Part shown: one piece after another, positions 49,637 through 59,626 of the stretch | Layout of the letters: each line of letters begins with the position of its first letter | Numbering within the stretch: the first letter of the stretch is position 1 | From: Gordonia effusa NBRC 100432 | GTDB lineage: Bacteria; Actinomycetota; Actinomycetes; Mycobacteriales; Mycobacteriaceae | Assembly (NCBI RefSeq): GCF_000241305.1 | Contig: NZ_BAEH01000096.1 | Span: 62,001-126,000 of the forward strand | Reading direction: 5' to 3' | DNA length: 64,000 nt | Position numbers and translations under genes: made by a program | The notes under the pieces: model-generated | Told to the model about the DNA's origin: nothing | The model's database searches: none | What the model saw: only the letters and a program-made list of their open reading frames with translations

Positions 49637-52347
49637 TGACGTCGCTGACCGTATTCCTCGCGCCGTCCGGTGTCGCTGACGGGGTGTACGCCGCACTGTC
49701 GGACCTGTCGGCAGCCGGATTGGTCGGTCCGTTCGCCTGGATCGGGCCCGAAGCGGAGAAGTCGGTCGAGTCGGTCGTGCTGGTTGAGGGCGGGCGGGCG
49801 ACGGATGTCGCGCTGGCCGCACTGGTGTCCTCGCGGGTGACGACGGTGCTTCGGGTCTGCACCCTGGTGCCGGTGCCGTCTGTGTCGGACCGGGGAGTCG
49901 GTCAACTGTCGATCGCGGCGACCACTCGCGCGGCCGAAGTCCTCGCCTCTACCACCGGCGCCCGGCAGGTGGTGCGGGTCCGTATTCTGCTGGCACGGTC
50001 CGGCGGAATCGCCGGTGACACAACGTCTCTCGCGATCGACGGCTGGCACAATATCGTGCTCTCACCCGAGGATGCCCGCAGTCCCGACTTCGGCAGGGTG
50101 CAACTGCCGCCCAACCCGTCCGATGCTGACGCCGGTCGCTACGCGGCGCCGGTCATCGCCGGACTCACCGGTCTGTGGAATGACGTCGCGCATACACCAC
50201 TTGACGCCGCGCCGGTGTTGCCCGGTCAGGTCGTCCGGCTGGCCCGGTCGTTCTACCGCAAGCTGGAGACCGGCGCGGTCGAGGGCGCACTCCGCGCCGA
50301 GGTGTTGACCCAGGACGGCACCCTTCCGTTACCCAGCGATCAACGCTCGCAGGTCATTTATGTCAACGACGTCGGCCTGGCCACCGCCACGATGGCGGAT
50401 TCGTTGTGGCGCAAGCATTCCGGGGTGTTACGCGGACCGCGCTTGCCCTACGACGCCGCCCCGCCGGAGCGAGTGGGCGCGTGGCAAGTGTTGAAGATGT
50501 TCTTCGGTTTCCTCTGGGCGTCGATCAAGAACGCACCGGGTGCCTGGTACCGGACGGTGGCCGAGGGAGTTTCGGACAGTATCGCGCTGGGGGTCCAGCG
50601 GGCGGTGTTCGAAGGCGCACCAGCCGCATACGAAGTGGTGGTGCGTGGTCGTACCGCCAACGGCGAATACGCCGGTTGGGCCGACATCGGCGCGGCGTCG
50701 GGCCAACTGTCGGGCGCCCTGGACCAAACGGAGAATATCCACGACGGCGGCGCCGACCTGTCGGGTCTCTGGCAGGACTACACGCGCGCCGCGCTAACCC
50801 TCGCCGACGCGGGTACGCGTACGTCGGATCTGCCGCCGATCCAAGTGGGGCCAGCCCGTGCGATCATCGGCACCGCCGACGACCTAGTTCCGGGCCCGGC
50901 AAGCCGATTCACCGCGATTCCCGGTGTTATCGCGGCGGCGGTGCAAAGCGACGGCGTCGATGCCACCGATCCGCTGGGCATCCGTGACTTGCGCCAACGA
51001 TTGTCCGACCACGAACGCACCTCCGATCAAGGACTTTCGGCGCGGGCGGTGCTAACCGACCTCAACGAGTGGGAGCGACGGACCTCGCGCAGTTTCGGTG
51101 TCGCGGTCGGCAGCCGATTGGCCGGTGCCTTCGGCAATTGCTATGGCGAGGTACAGCAACTTCTGGAACGACTGCGCAACGCACAGCAGCCACCCGAGCC
51201 ACGCGACTCGAATATGAAATTGGCCCGCATCATCCAGGCGACCTTGGTGGCGTTGCTGCTTGTCACCGCGCTATCGGTCTACTTGGTGGTGGAGAATGTC
51301 GTGACCTGGTGGGTCGCGCTCATTGTCATCGTCCTGCTGTTCGCGGTCTGGTTCGGCTCGTGCGCAGTGATGTTCATCCGAACTCAACGCCATATGTTTG
51401 CCATGCTCCATCAACGGCGTTCGGTAATAGGCGAATTCGAGGTCGACAAACAGAATCTCCGATCCGCGCTACGTGACCTGCGCCGCCTGTCGCAGGCGTA
51501 TGGACAGTTCCTCTCCTGGAGTCGGGTGTTGGGCAGTTTCCTGTCCGCGCCGCTCGGCCCGGATCATTTCCAGCAGACGCAGTCGTTGCAGATCGATTGG
51601 GGGCTGCCGATGTCGACCGGCGTGGGTTCGGCGCAGCCGTCGCCCGACGACGTCACCAATGCGGCCGGCTATCTGCGGCGCGAACTGTTTCACCTCGGCT
51701 GGCTGAGTTCGTCCTGGGACAACTTGGTGCTGTCATCGATTCCGCCGATCCCGGGAAGTCGTGCTGCCGGCGGCGGTGCGGAAATGTCGCCGGTGTGGGC
51801 AGACCGGGGCCGGGGGACCGGCTCGTCGCTGGATCGTTGGTCGACTGATCTCTTCCGCGGAGCGGTCACCTCCACCGGAGCTGAACTGGTCTGGCAACGT
51901 GCCGTCGCGAGCCTTGGCGGGTCGATGTCGGAGTTGGTGCCCAGACTGGTCGGGTCGGTGAAAGTGGCCGGCGGACCGGTGGTGCCGTTGCCGGAATTCC
52001 TGGTCAACCTCGACCGCGACGTGCAACCGTCGGGCACGTTCGACCGGACGATGCTCACCGACTTCGCGGTGACTAACTCGGCTGCCAACGTTGCCGTCGA
52101 CGTGCGCAGTCGCGCACTCACCGGGCTCGGCCGTGTTTGTGTTGCCACTCAACTCAGCGACGCGATGCCACTCGACGCGTTGGCCAACGCCGATACCCGT
52201 ACCGACATCGGTTGGAACGAGACCACGCCGACCTGGACCAGCGAAGCCAGTGCCCCGAATGCCGCGGGCCCGGGCGGCGTGACCTCAGATCGCGGCGATG
52301 TCGATCCGTTCCGGGCTCCCGATCTGGGCAACGGGTTTGGGTTCTGA
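49636..52347 (+). CDS. large two-TM protein of the vWA/tubulin-like operon
   Basis: This 903-aa protein has no recognised domain. Residues 1-530 look soluble (mixed alpha/beta). Two closely spaced membrane helices follow at about 535-580 (ATLVALLLVTALSVYLVVENV and WWVALIVIVLLFAVWFGSCAVMF), then a basic, helical region and a Gly/Ser-rich end containing DPFRAPDLGNGFGF. Both ends would be on the same side, probably the cytosol, with a hairpin in the membrane. It starts on the stop of the tubulin-like gene. Confidence 0.75.
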   Translation: MTSLTVFLAPSGVADGVYAALSDLSAAGLVGPFAWIGPEAEKSVESVVLVEGGRATDVALAALVSSRVTTVLRVCTLVPVPSVSDRGVGQLSIAATTRAAEVLASTTGARQVVRVRILLARSGGIAGDTTSLAIDGWHNIVLSPEDARSPDFGRVQLPPNPSDADAGRYAAPVIAGLTGLWNDVAHTPLDAAPVLPGQVVRLARSFYRKLETGAVEGALRAEVLTQDGTLPLPSDQRSQVIYVNDVGLATATMADSLWRKHSGVLRGPRLPYDAAPPERVGAWQVLKMFFGFLWASIKNAPGAWYRTVAEGVSDSIALGVQRAVFEGAPAAYEVVVRGRTANGEYAGWADIGAASGQLSGALDQTENIHDGGADLSGLWQDYTRAALTLADAGTRTSDLPPIQVGPARAIIGTADDLVPGPASRFTAIPGVIAAAVQSDGVDATDPLGIRDLRQRLSDHERTSDQGLSARAVLTDLNEWERRTSRSFGVAVGSRLAGAFGNCYGEVQQLLERLRNAQQPPEPRDSNMKLARIIQATLVALLLVTALSVYLVVENVVTWWVALIVIVLLFAVWFGSCAVMFIRTQRHMFAMLHQRRSVIGEFEVDKQNLRSALRDLRRLSQAYGQFLSWSRVLGSFLSAPLGPDHFQQTQSLQIDWGLPMSTGVGSAQPSPDDVTNAAGYLRRELFHLGWLSSSWDNLVLSSIPPIPGSRAAGGGAEMSPVWADRGRGTGSSLDRWSTDLFRGAVTSTGAELVWQRAVASLGGSMSELVPRLVGSVKVAGGPVVPLPEFLVNLDRDVQPSGTFDRTMLTDFAVTNSAANVAVDVRSRALTGLGRVCVATQLSDAMPLDALANADTRTDIGWNETTPTWTSEASAPNAAGPGGVTSDRGDVDPFRAPDLGNGFGF

Positions 52348-52350
52348 TCG

Positions 52351-54756
52351 ATGGCCGCAACCGCCGAGGATCTACTCGCCGCGCTGACACTCTGGGCGCA
52401 GCGGGAGCAGGCGCAGTCTGATCGACCAGTGCCGGCTGCCGACCAGTTGGTGACTATTTCCCGCGCGCCCGACACCTGGGCATCCGGGCCGATTTCCGAG
52501 GTGGCCGAGGTATGGGCACCGACAATCGATCACCTACTGCGGCAGGTCAGACTCGGCGTCCGCCCAGCGGTGGCCGCCGCCCAACTGCCCGATGCGCTGC
52601 ATACGCCAATCCGAATCCCGCCGCCCGCACGCCATGCGGCGACCACAGCCGTGACCACACCGCAAAAGCAGCCCGATGAAGCGCAACCGACCACGAAGCC
52701 CAGTGTGGCTGCCCCGGACGACCGAGCGGCCGTGGTCGCCGCATTGATCGAGTGGCGTGGCCGGTTGATCGCCGAGGGTGCCGAAGGCGCGGACGCGATC
52801 AAAGACGTCACACTGCGCAATCTGGTGAAATACCGCCAGACCACCGAAGACCAGATTCGGATGAAACTCCCCGGTTCGGCCGCCGGGCTGGCCGCGGATT
52901 TGGCCCGTGTCTTCGCCGACCTTGGCGTGGTGACGCAGCAATCCCCGGAAGCCCAACCGTCGGAAGCCCAACCGCCGCAACCAGATCCACCGAAATCCGG
53001 ATCGCCGCAGCCGGTGGTACTCAGCGGCACCACGCCCTCGTCGCCGACTAGCACCGTCGACGCCGATCGGCTCGACCTGACACACGCCGACTTCGTCGCC
53101 TACGACTTCTCGCCCGCCGAGGTGACCCCCGGTGGCATCGGCATAGCCGCCACGACCGGCGGCGTATCCCTTAGTTGGGACCCGTGGCCGGTTTCTCCGG
53201 GACAGACGGTGATCTACCGCGTCGTCTCGGCCGACGATCAGCCGCCGTACAAACCGGAGGCCGGCGACCTGGTCACGGTGACGACCGCGCATGCCTGCGC
53301 GGATCAGCGATTCATGGTGTCGGCGGTACGTGCCTATCAAGTGTGGGTGCATGTCGGCCCCAACGCCGGAGCGGCCTGCGCCGCGCAGCCGGTGATGTGG
53401 GCGCAGGGGTCGGAGATCAGCCCGGTCGATAATATGACGCTCACCGAGGACGAGGGACGTGTCATCGGTCAGTGGTCGGTGTTCCCGGGCACCAAAGCCG
53501 TTCGCGTGTACCGGATTCCGTTGGAAGGCGGTGGCACGCCAGGTGATGATCCGCGATTCCAGATCGCCGCGGGCGACGACAATCTGACGGGGTTCGTCGA
53601 CGCCGATGTGCCGCGCGGTCGTCGGTACCTGTACCGCGCGCTGGCCGAAGTCCAGGTGAATGGTTCTCTGCGACTTTCTCGCCGCAGGCAACAAGAGATA
53701 CTGGTGTCGGTACGACTGACACCGATCGAAGACCTGTCGATCACCATCAGCGACACCAACGCGCAATTCGATTTGACCTGGTCGACACCCGACACCGGCG
53801 TCGTGCATATCTACCGATTCAACAAGCAGCCGCCGGCCGGTCTCGAACGTGAAGATCTCGATGCCGCAGCGCTCGAACTGCAGGGTTTTAGCGAGCAGAC
53901 TCGAATCAAGCAACCGATCAGCGCACTCGACGCCAGGACATCGCAGATGGTCGGGGTGCCGTGGCCGCAGGGTTGGGACCGTGCGTATTTGACGCCGGTG
54001 ACAGTGTCGGCAGGCCGCGTCCGGATTGGCGCCACCCGCGTGCAGGCGCGACCGCTGCCGCCGGTCCGATCGCCGCGACTGATCGAGCGATTCCACACCG
54101 AGTTGATCACCTTCGGCTGGCCGGCCGGTGCTGCGAGCGTCTTTGCCTATATCGGCTATGGCAACGCGACCGTCGAGCAGAACACCTCGGGCACACCGTA
54201 TTCGGAGGTGAGTTTCTCGGCTCACCAGCGCGATGGCGCGCTGAGTTTCAACCGCCATCTGCCGCCGAACGGTTGCACGATTTATCTTGTCCCCGTTGCC
54301 TATTCGGCCGGCGAGGAGATTCGCGGTGACGTCACCACACTCGACTACGCCGGTCTCTCACGGTGCGACTACACCTTCGCGGCGATCCCCGGGACACGAC
54401 CGGGCCAAATCATGGTGCGGCTTTATCTCCAGGCCGAAGCCGACATCGACGATCCGCCAGCGTTGGTCCTGGTACACAACCGCGATCGCCTGCCGCTGGA
54501 TGTGACCGACGGTCGGAGTCTGAGTTTTCACAATCGGGGTGCCGTTGTGCCACATTGTCGGCTCGACCGGATCGGGCGCGGCGTAAACACCACCGACTGG
54601 CTGGTCGATCTGACTGGGATCGAAGGCTATATCCGGCTGTTTCTGAGTGAGAACGATCGGCGGCGACCGATCGCACTCAAAGATCCGTCGATGAATCTGC
54701 TGTGGCTCCCGCCGGCGCCGCCGCCGGGTCCCGTCGCTCCGGCGCCCGGGTACTGA
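52351..54756 (+). CDS. beta-sandwich (Fn3-like) repeat protein of the vWA/tubulin-like operon
   Basis: This 801-aa protein begins with a helical segment (to about 200), then a Pro/Gln-rich linker. Several beta-sandwich-like segments follow with recurring fibronectin-III-style wording (VSLSWDPWPVSPGQTVIYRVV, GRRYLYRALAEVQVNG, FDLTWSTPDTGVVHIYR, HTELITFGWPAGAASVFAYIGYG). There is no signal peptide, so it should be cytosolic. It ends with a proline-rich tail. It starts three bases after the previous stop. A scaffold role is an inference. Confidence 0.75.
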   Translation: MAATAEDLLAALTLWAQREQAQSDRPVPAADQLVTISRAPDTWASGPISEVAEVWAPTIDHLLRQVRLGVRPAVAAAQLPDALHTPIRIPPPARHAATTAVTTPQKQPDEAQPTTKPSVAAPDDRAAVVAALIEWRGRLIAEGAEGADAIKDVTLRNLVKYRQTTEDQIRMKLPGSAAGLAADLARVFADLGVVTQQSPEAQPSEAQPPQPDPPKSGSPQPVVLSGTTPSSPTSTVDADRLDLTHADFVAYDFSPAEVTPGGIGIAATTGGVSLSWDPWPVSPGQTVIYRVVSADDQPPYKPEAGDLVTVTTAHACADQRFMVSAVRAYQVWVHVGPNAGAACAAQPVMWAQGSEISPVDNMTLTEDEGRVIGQWSVFPGTKAVRVYRIPLEGGGTPGDDPRFQIAAGDDNLTGFVDADVPRGRRYLYRALAEVQVNGSLRLSRRRQQEILVSVRLTPIEDLSITISDTNAQFDLTWSTPDTGVVHIYRFNKQPPAGLEREDLDAAALELQGFSEQTRIKQPISALDARTSQMVGVPWPQGWDRAYLTPVTVSAGRVRIGATRVQARPLPPVRSPRLIERFHTELITFGWPAGAASVFAYIGYGNATVEQNTSGTPYSEVSFSAHQRDGALSFNRHLPPNGCTIYLVPVAYSAGEEIRGDVTTLDYAGLSRCDYTFAAIPGTRPGQIMVRLYLQAEADIDDPPALVLVHNRDRLPLDVTDGRSLSFHNRGAVVPHCRLDRIGRGVNTTDWLVDLTGIEGYIRLFLSENDRRRPIALKDPSMNLLWLPPAPPPGPVAPAPGY

Positions 54757-54757
54757 C

Positions 54758-57430
54758 ATGGCAGCACCGCGAACCATCGCGCTCGACAAGTCCACCGCGG
54801 CGCGGTACGCGCAATTGACCTATACATCCTTCGATAACGGCACCGGACGCGGCGGATGGCAGGTCAAGCAACAAATCGGCGATCTCGACGCCGCCGAGGC
54901 GCAGCTCCTCACATCGCGGATAGTGACCAGATTCGACCTGGTACCGGTGATGCCCGACTTTCCGACACCGGAACAGACCGCCGCCCGGCCCGCGCGATTG
55001 AGCTATGCCGCTGTGCCCGCTCTCGGCCACACCGGAATCGCCGCCGCTGCCTACTGGCATACCGTCGATGCCGGGCGGGACGCGTCGGGACGTCCCGGCA
55101 ATGTCTTCGCGCATGTGCTGCTCGACCGTGACCCGAGCGCGGCCAGCCCGGTACGGCCGATCGAGCTGTGGCGATCGGTTGGGTGGTTACGGCCCTACGG
55201 CGTGCCCGAGGTCGCCGCGGCCGAGTTGACCAGTGAATACCCGCCGGTCGCCAACCCGGCGATGTCAGCCGCCTCGATTGTCGACTTCTTGTTAGCCCAT
55301 CACGTCGACCGGCAGAGTGTGTTCCGGGTGATGCTCGATGCTGTCGCCGGCGCGTTGGCTGGTGGCCCGGCTCTGGTGTTGCTCACCGACGATCATGACG
55401 AGGCGGCATCGTGGATCGCTGCCCTTAGCCATTTCATGTCCCCTTGTGCGGCACGACGATTGGCGTTCAGCACCCATGACGGCCCGGAGGCCGCGGTCGA
55501 AGCGGTGGAACTGGGGTTTCACGTCGTCGTGGTGCCGCGCGCCCGGATCGAGGCGAAGTGGGAAGTGCCGGGCGCGGTGATCGTCGATGTCGCCGAGCAA
55601 CCCAACCTGGGTGACTTCACGCGGGGCCTGGCACATCGGGTGGCGCGCGCGAGTATCGCGGTAACACCGTGGTCGGCACTGGCCGAGGGGGTACTGTCCG
55701 ACGACGAGGTCGCGGGGGTGGTGCTGGCTCGTCAGGACGAGATAGCGGCCGAACTCGGTGACACCGGTGCTATCCCGGCATGGTCGTTGGCTCTGGCCGC
55801 CATTGGAGCCCCCGACCTCGCTGAGTTCGCGACCGAGGCTCAGCGCATCATCGCCGACGGGGGAACCGACCAGACCGCCTCGGTACCGTGGGCGAGCGAA
55901 TTGGTCGCACAGGCACAGGAGCGATTTCCGCTGACGGCGGCCGAAGCGCTCGATCGGTTGCGGACCGCGGTGTCGGGAGCCGAGCCGGATACCGGCGCAG
56001 CCGCGCGGCGGCTACTGCGAGCGATACTCGACGACTCGTCATGGCTCGCCGAGCAGACGGTCCACGATGTACCCATCGTCGGAACGCTGATCTTCGATGC
56101 GGATATCGTCAAAGCATTCGATCGTCGATGTGCGGCATTGCGAGACCGCGCATCCGCTGACGGAGTGGTCGTCGAAGCGTTGCGACTGGCCGAACTCGTC
56201 GAGCGGCTGACCGCTCCCGACGACGCCGCCTTGCCGACGGTTCGCGCCGAATTGCTCTCGGTGATCAACCTGACCGGGGTTGGATTCCTTTGGGACGCAA
56301 CGGGATGGGTGTCGTCGGCTGAAGCCGCGGCACTCTCTGTCGACGTTCGGGCGAGATTCGTGCGGCCGTTCGTGGCGCAGGAGCCGGCCACCTCCATCGC
56401 GACGTTGGCGGCACTGCCCGCGCGGTGGCTTTTCGCGGTGCCCACCGAAGCGGGCCCGCGATTCGAGTTGCCGGCCAACCCTACCGAGTACGACCACTAT
56501 CTGTTCCCGCTTGTCGTGCGCACGGTGCTGGCATATCCCCGCTGGACTATTCCGGCCGACGTGCGCCGGTTCTACGTTCTCGATGCGGTGAGACTCGCCG
56601 TCGACTGCGCGCGGTTCGATGACGCGTCCTGTCGCGAACTCGTTGCGGCACTTGTTGATTCAGAGGTGCCCGACGCTAACGAACTGATCGCGCTGTCCAA
56701 CGCGCACCCGAGTCGGGTCCCACCCGCGGTGCTGGCGACGATGGTGTTTCACGGGGCCGGTGACGACGGGCTGTTCCGCACCGTCGTCGATGCCTCCGAC
56801 GCCGACGCCACCCTGATCGCCGCGGCGAGTCTGCGCGGCTGGTATCGCAGTGGCCGCGTGCCGCCAGCCGCGGATTGGGTACACGATGTCGAAGTGCTTG
56901 GAGCCGGTGACAACCACGCGTGGGTGGCGAGCGCGGCAGCCGATCTGGTGGCCATGTTGGCTGCCGGGTCGGTAGTGGCGACGCAGGGCGGTTCGACGGT
57001 ATGCGCCCCGGCGTCGACCTTCCTGCGCGCGCTCAGTGGCCGGATTCCCGCGTTGACCACACAGGTCGCCGAGTTGACCCGGGCAAGCGCGGATGCCGGT
57101 CAATTGGATATGAATTGGGTTGCGGCGCAATCTTTCCTGCGAAGTATGCGGTTGCCGCACACCGTGACGGTATTCGACAATCCCGTATTCACCGGACGAC
57201 GGTGGGAGGACGCGGTGTTACGTGAGGCGATCGATGCGGGTACCTACCGCGGACCGCGAACTGCCGCCGAACTGCGCGACACCGTGTGGCCGACGATCTC
57301 GACAACGTCGGCCGATGCCGCCGAACGTTTCTTCGCCGGCTACCGGGAGGCGGCGCGTACCTGGCTCGCCGCGCTCGGGCTGTCTGGTGAGCACCCGGGC
57401 CGCCGCCGGAATCGAGACGATTATCAGTGA
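54758..57430 (+). CDS. GTPase-associated protein 1 (GAP1)-like protein
   Basis: This 890-aa soluble protein begins with the pattern of the GAP1 N-terminal domain (AQLTYTSFDNGTGRGGWQVK, RLSYAAVPALGHTG and GRPGNVFAHVLLDR). A helical middle and C-terminal region follow, with LTDDHDEAASWIAALSHFMSP and LAFSTHDGP. Family members are encoded beside TRAFAC-type GTPases in conflict or stress operons, exactly as here (the GTPase is two genes downstream). They are presumed to bind or regulate the GTPase. It begins one base after the previous stop. Confidence 0.82.
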   Translation: MAAPRTIALDKSTAARYAQLTYTSFDNGTGRGGWQVKQQIGDLDAAEAQLLTSRIVTRFDLVPVMPDFPTPEQTAARPARLSYAAVPALGHTGIAAAAYWHTVDAGRDASGRPGNVFAHVLLDRDPSAASPVRPIELWRSVGWLRPYGVPEVAAAELTSEYPPVANPAMSAASIVDFLLAHHVDRQSVFRVMLDAVAGALAGGPALVLLTDDHDEAASWIAALSHFMSPCAARRLAFSTHDGPEAAVEAVELGFHVVVVPRARIEAKWEVPGAVIVDVAEQPNLGDFTRGLAHRVARASIAVTPWSALAEGVLSDDEVAGVVLARQDEIAAELGDTGAIPAWSLALAAIGAPDLAEFATEAQRIIADGGTDQTASVPWASELVAQAQERFPLTAAEALDRLRTAVSGAEPDTGAAARRLLRAILDDSSWLAEQTVHDVPIVGTLIFDADIVKAFDRRCAALRDRASADGVVVEALRLAELVERLTAPDDAALPTVRAELLSVINLTGVGFLWDATGWVSSAEAAALSVDVRARFVRPFVAQEPATSIATLAALPARWLFAVPTEAGPRFELPANPTEYDHYLFPLVVRTVLAYPRWTIPADVRRFYVLDAVRLAVDCARFDDASCRELVAALVDSEVPDANELIALSNAHPSRVPPAVLATMVFHGAGDDGLFRTVVDASDADATLIAAASLRGWYRSGRVPPAADWVHDVEVLGAGDNHAWVASAAADLVAMLAAGSVVATQGGSTVCAPASTFLRALSGRIPALTTQVAELTRASADAGQLDMNWVAAQSFLRSMRLPHTVTVFDNPVFTGRRWEDAVLREAIDAGTYRGPRTAAELRDTVWPTISTTSADAAERFFAGYREAARTWLAALGLSGEHPGRRRNRDDYQ

Positions 57431-57479
57431 CCGACAACCGAATGACCGATCCGCGACCGACCCATCTGAAGGAGACGTG

Positions 57480-58508
57480 ATGGCTACCTACATTCTCGAC
57501 GGCAAGGCGTCGGCGAGTCTGCCGCGTCGCCCGTTGACGGTCACCATGTCGACGTCGGGCAGTAGCGGCACCGCCAGTGCCCGGCTGGCCGCGCGCCGCC
57601 GGACCGGCGACCACGAGCCAACGGCGATTATGCATTCGGCCGCGATGCTCATCCTGCCGAGGGTCGATGACGAGGTGGTGGTCGTCGCGGTTCCCGACGG
57701 CGGTCGATCCCGATTCGACGACGGCACCACGTTGCATGTCTCGATCGGGCCCGATAGCGGCGTCGGATACGACGTTGATTTGGCCCAGCTCACTCCGCGG
57801 GATGTCTCCGGACTCAGTTTCATCGAATTGGCCACTGTCGCGCCCGCCGGTGCGGACACACTGCTGGTGACCACGCGTCTAGCGATTCCGGACGCACCCT
57901 TGTCGCCGCTGGGAGCGCAGGCGCGGGTCGCGTGTCGAGGCGTGCTGCGCGTGGATCAAATGCACGAGTCGGCGACCCGCCAGGTGGTGTGCGTCGTGGA
58001 TACCTCACTCTCGATGGCCGCGTCCGTTGTCTCTGGTGATGTCGCGGCGGCCGGTGATATCGTCGCGGGCCTGGCCGCGGTCGTGTCCGGATCGTCCGGT
58101 GTTGACCTGGTCATCGCTGGCGCCGAGCCGCAGCGACGTCGGGTCGAGGGGGCCGAGCTGGGTGGCGCGTTGAGCGTGATTCCGCCCGCGGGTTTCGGTG
58201 TAGGGGCCGATCTCGTTGCCGCACTTGGTGATCCAGTGGAACCGACGCTGACTGTGGTGATTACCGACGATGCCGGCGCGGCACTCCTCGCCGGCTCGAT
58301 GGCTCAGGCGTCAACGTCGTCCCGCAACTTGATCACGGCCATTGTCCTGTCGGATTCGGTGTCGGCACGGCGTCGAGCGGGGTTCGTCGGTGCGGTCGTC
58401 CCGCCGGGACGTGGCGACCGTCGGGCCGAACTGGCTGCCGCACCCGAGCGGGTGCGGCAGATCGTCGCCGACGTAATCGGTCCGTTCTTCGGTGGTGATT
58501 TGCCGTGA
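57480..58508 (+). CDS. cytosolic vWA domain protein
   Basis: This 342-aa protein has an N-terminal beta-rich domain of about 165 residues and a C-terminal von Willebrand A domain whose MIDAS motif reads DTSLS (about 174). No signal or membrane segment is present, unlike the first vWA protein of the operon. The ATG at 57480 has AAGGAG at good spacing. Its end overlaps the GTPase start (GTGA). In related operons, vWA and TerD proteins occur together and are thought to form a metal-dependent complex. Confidence 0.88.
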   Translation: MATYILDGKASASLPRRPLTVTMSTSGSSGTASARLAARRRTGDHEPTAIMHSAAMLILPRVDDEVVVVAVPDGGRSRFDDGTTLHVSIGPDSGVGYDVDLAQLTPRDVSGLSFIELATVAPAGADTLLVTTRLAIPDAPLSPLGAQARVACRGVLRVDQMHESATRQVVCVVDTSLSMAASVVSGDVAAAGDIVAGLAAVVSGSSGVDLVIAGAEPQRRRVEGAELGGALSVIPPAGFGVGADLVAALGDPVEPTLTVVITDDAGAALLAGSMAQASTSSRNLITAIVLSDSVSARRRAGFVGAVVPPGRGDRRAELAAAPERVRQIVADVIGPFFGGDLP

Positions 58509-59626
58509 CGAAATGCCCACGGTGTTTCAACTATCTGCCACCCGACGAGTTCGCCTGGGTGGATACCACCTCGCCGGCTCAACGAATAGATCCGGTGGCG
58601 TCGCGATACGCGGGGCATGACATTCGCGGCGGTGAGGTCCACACCGGACAGGCGCCGGGAAGTGATGCGGGATATGTCGAAGTTTGTCCGACATGTCATT
58701 ACGAATTGCCACTCAACTGGCGGCTTGGGGTGGCTACGTGCGTGACGATGGCGGGTGCGCGCTACACCGGCAAGACCGTCTTCATCGCGGTGCTGATCAA
58801 ACAATTGCAAAAACACGCCGAATTGCTCGGACGCGAAGTAGTGCCGGCCAACGACCAAACCTATCGCCGCTACCGCGACGAATACGAGGGGCCGCTCTTC
58901 GATCAGCGCGGCATCGTTCAGCCGACTCCGCGCGCGTCGCTGGCCGGGAGTTATCAGCATGAACCGCTGATCTTCAATCTCGGTCTCTGGGGCGATGTGC
59001 GCCGCTTCCTGGTGATTCGCGATGTCGCCGGAGAGGACCTGGAAAGCGCCGACATCGGCGGGCCACCATGGCAATTCTTCTCCCTCGCCGACGCGGTCAT
59101 CTTCCTCTTCGACCCGATGCGGGTCAGTGAGATCGCCGATCAACTGCGTGACCTGGTACCCGAATCGGCGCAAGTCGGCGGCGACCCGCGTGAGGTGTTG
59201 CGCACGGTGATGCGGCTGATCGGTCACGGAAACCCCAAACTCGCCGTCGTGCTGTCGAAATTCGATGCGCTGCAAGCACTTTCGGGGGTGAGTAGCAGTC
59301 GGTGGGCGCGGATGATGTCGCATCCGGGAGCCGCCTTTAATCGCGATCCCGGATTATTGGGGCACGCCTACGACGACGAAGACGGGTTGCTCCTCAATGC
59401 CGAGGTGCAAAGTCTGCTGCAACGGCTCGACGCCGGTCCGCTGTTGACTCGCGTCGAGAATTACATGACGGGACATCAGTACGAGCACCGCTTCTTCGCA
59501 GTCTCGGCGCTCGGCGAGACACCCGAGGGAGAGAAGTTGCATCGCAGTGGCATCTCACCGTTCCGGTGCGCGGATCCGGTTCGCTGGGTATTCGCTGCCG
59601 ACAATGTTCTCCAGGATGTGCGCTGA
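58505..59626 (+). CDS. zinc-ribbon TRAFAC-class GTPase (double-GTPase family-like)
   Basis: This 373-aa protein starts with a zinc ribbon (CPRC at 4-7 and CPTC near 61-64). A GTPase domain follows with P-loop GARYTGKT (about 85), switch II DVAG (about 174) and base-recognition SKFD (about 251). The layout and neighbours match TRAFAC-clade GTPases encoded with GAP1 proteins. The GTG start overlaps the vWA stop and the TGA overlaps the terD start, so three proteins are co-translated. The zinc ribbon may bind nucleic acid or protein partners. Confidence 0.87.
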   Translation: MTKCPRCFNYLPPDEFAWVDTTSPAQRIDPVASRYAGHDIRGGEVHTGQAPGSDAGYVEVCPTCHYELPLNWRLGVATCVTMAGARYTGKTVFIAVLIKQLQKHAELLGREVVPANDQTYRRYRDEYEGPLFDQRGIVQPTPRASLAGSYQHEPLIFNLGLWGDVRRFLVIRDVAGEDLESADIGGPPWQFFSLADAVIFLFDPMRVSEIADQLRDLVPESAQVGGDPREVLRTVMRLIGHGNPKLAVVLSKFDALQALSGVSSSRWARMMSHPGAAFNRDPGLLGHAYDDEDGLLLNAEVQSLLQRLDAGPLLTRVENYMTGHQYEHRFFAVSALGETPEGEKLHRSGISPFRCADPVRWVFAADNVLQDVR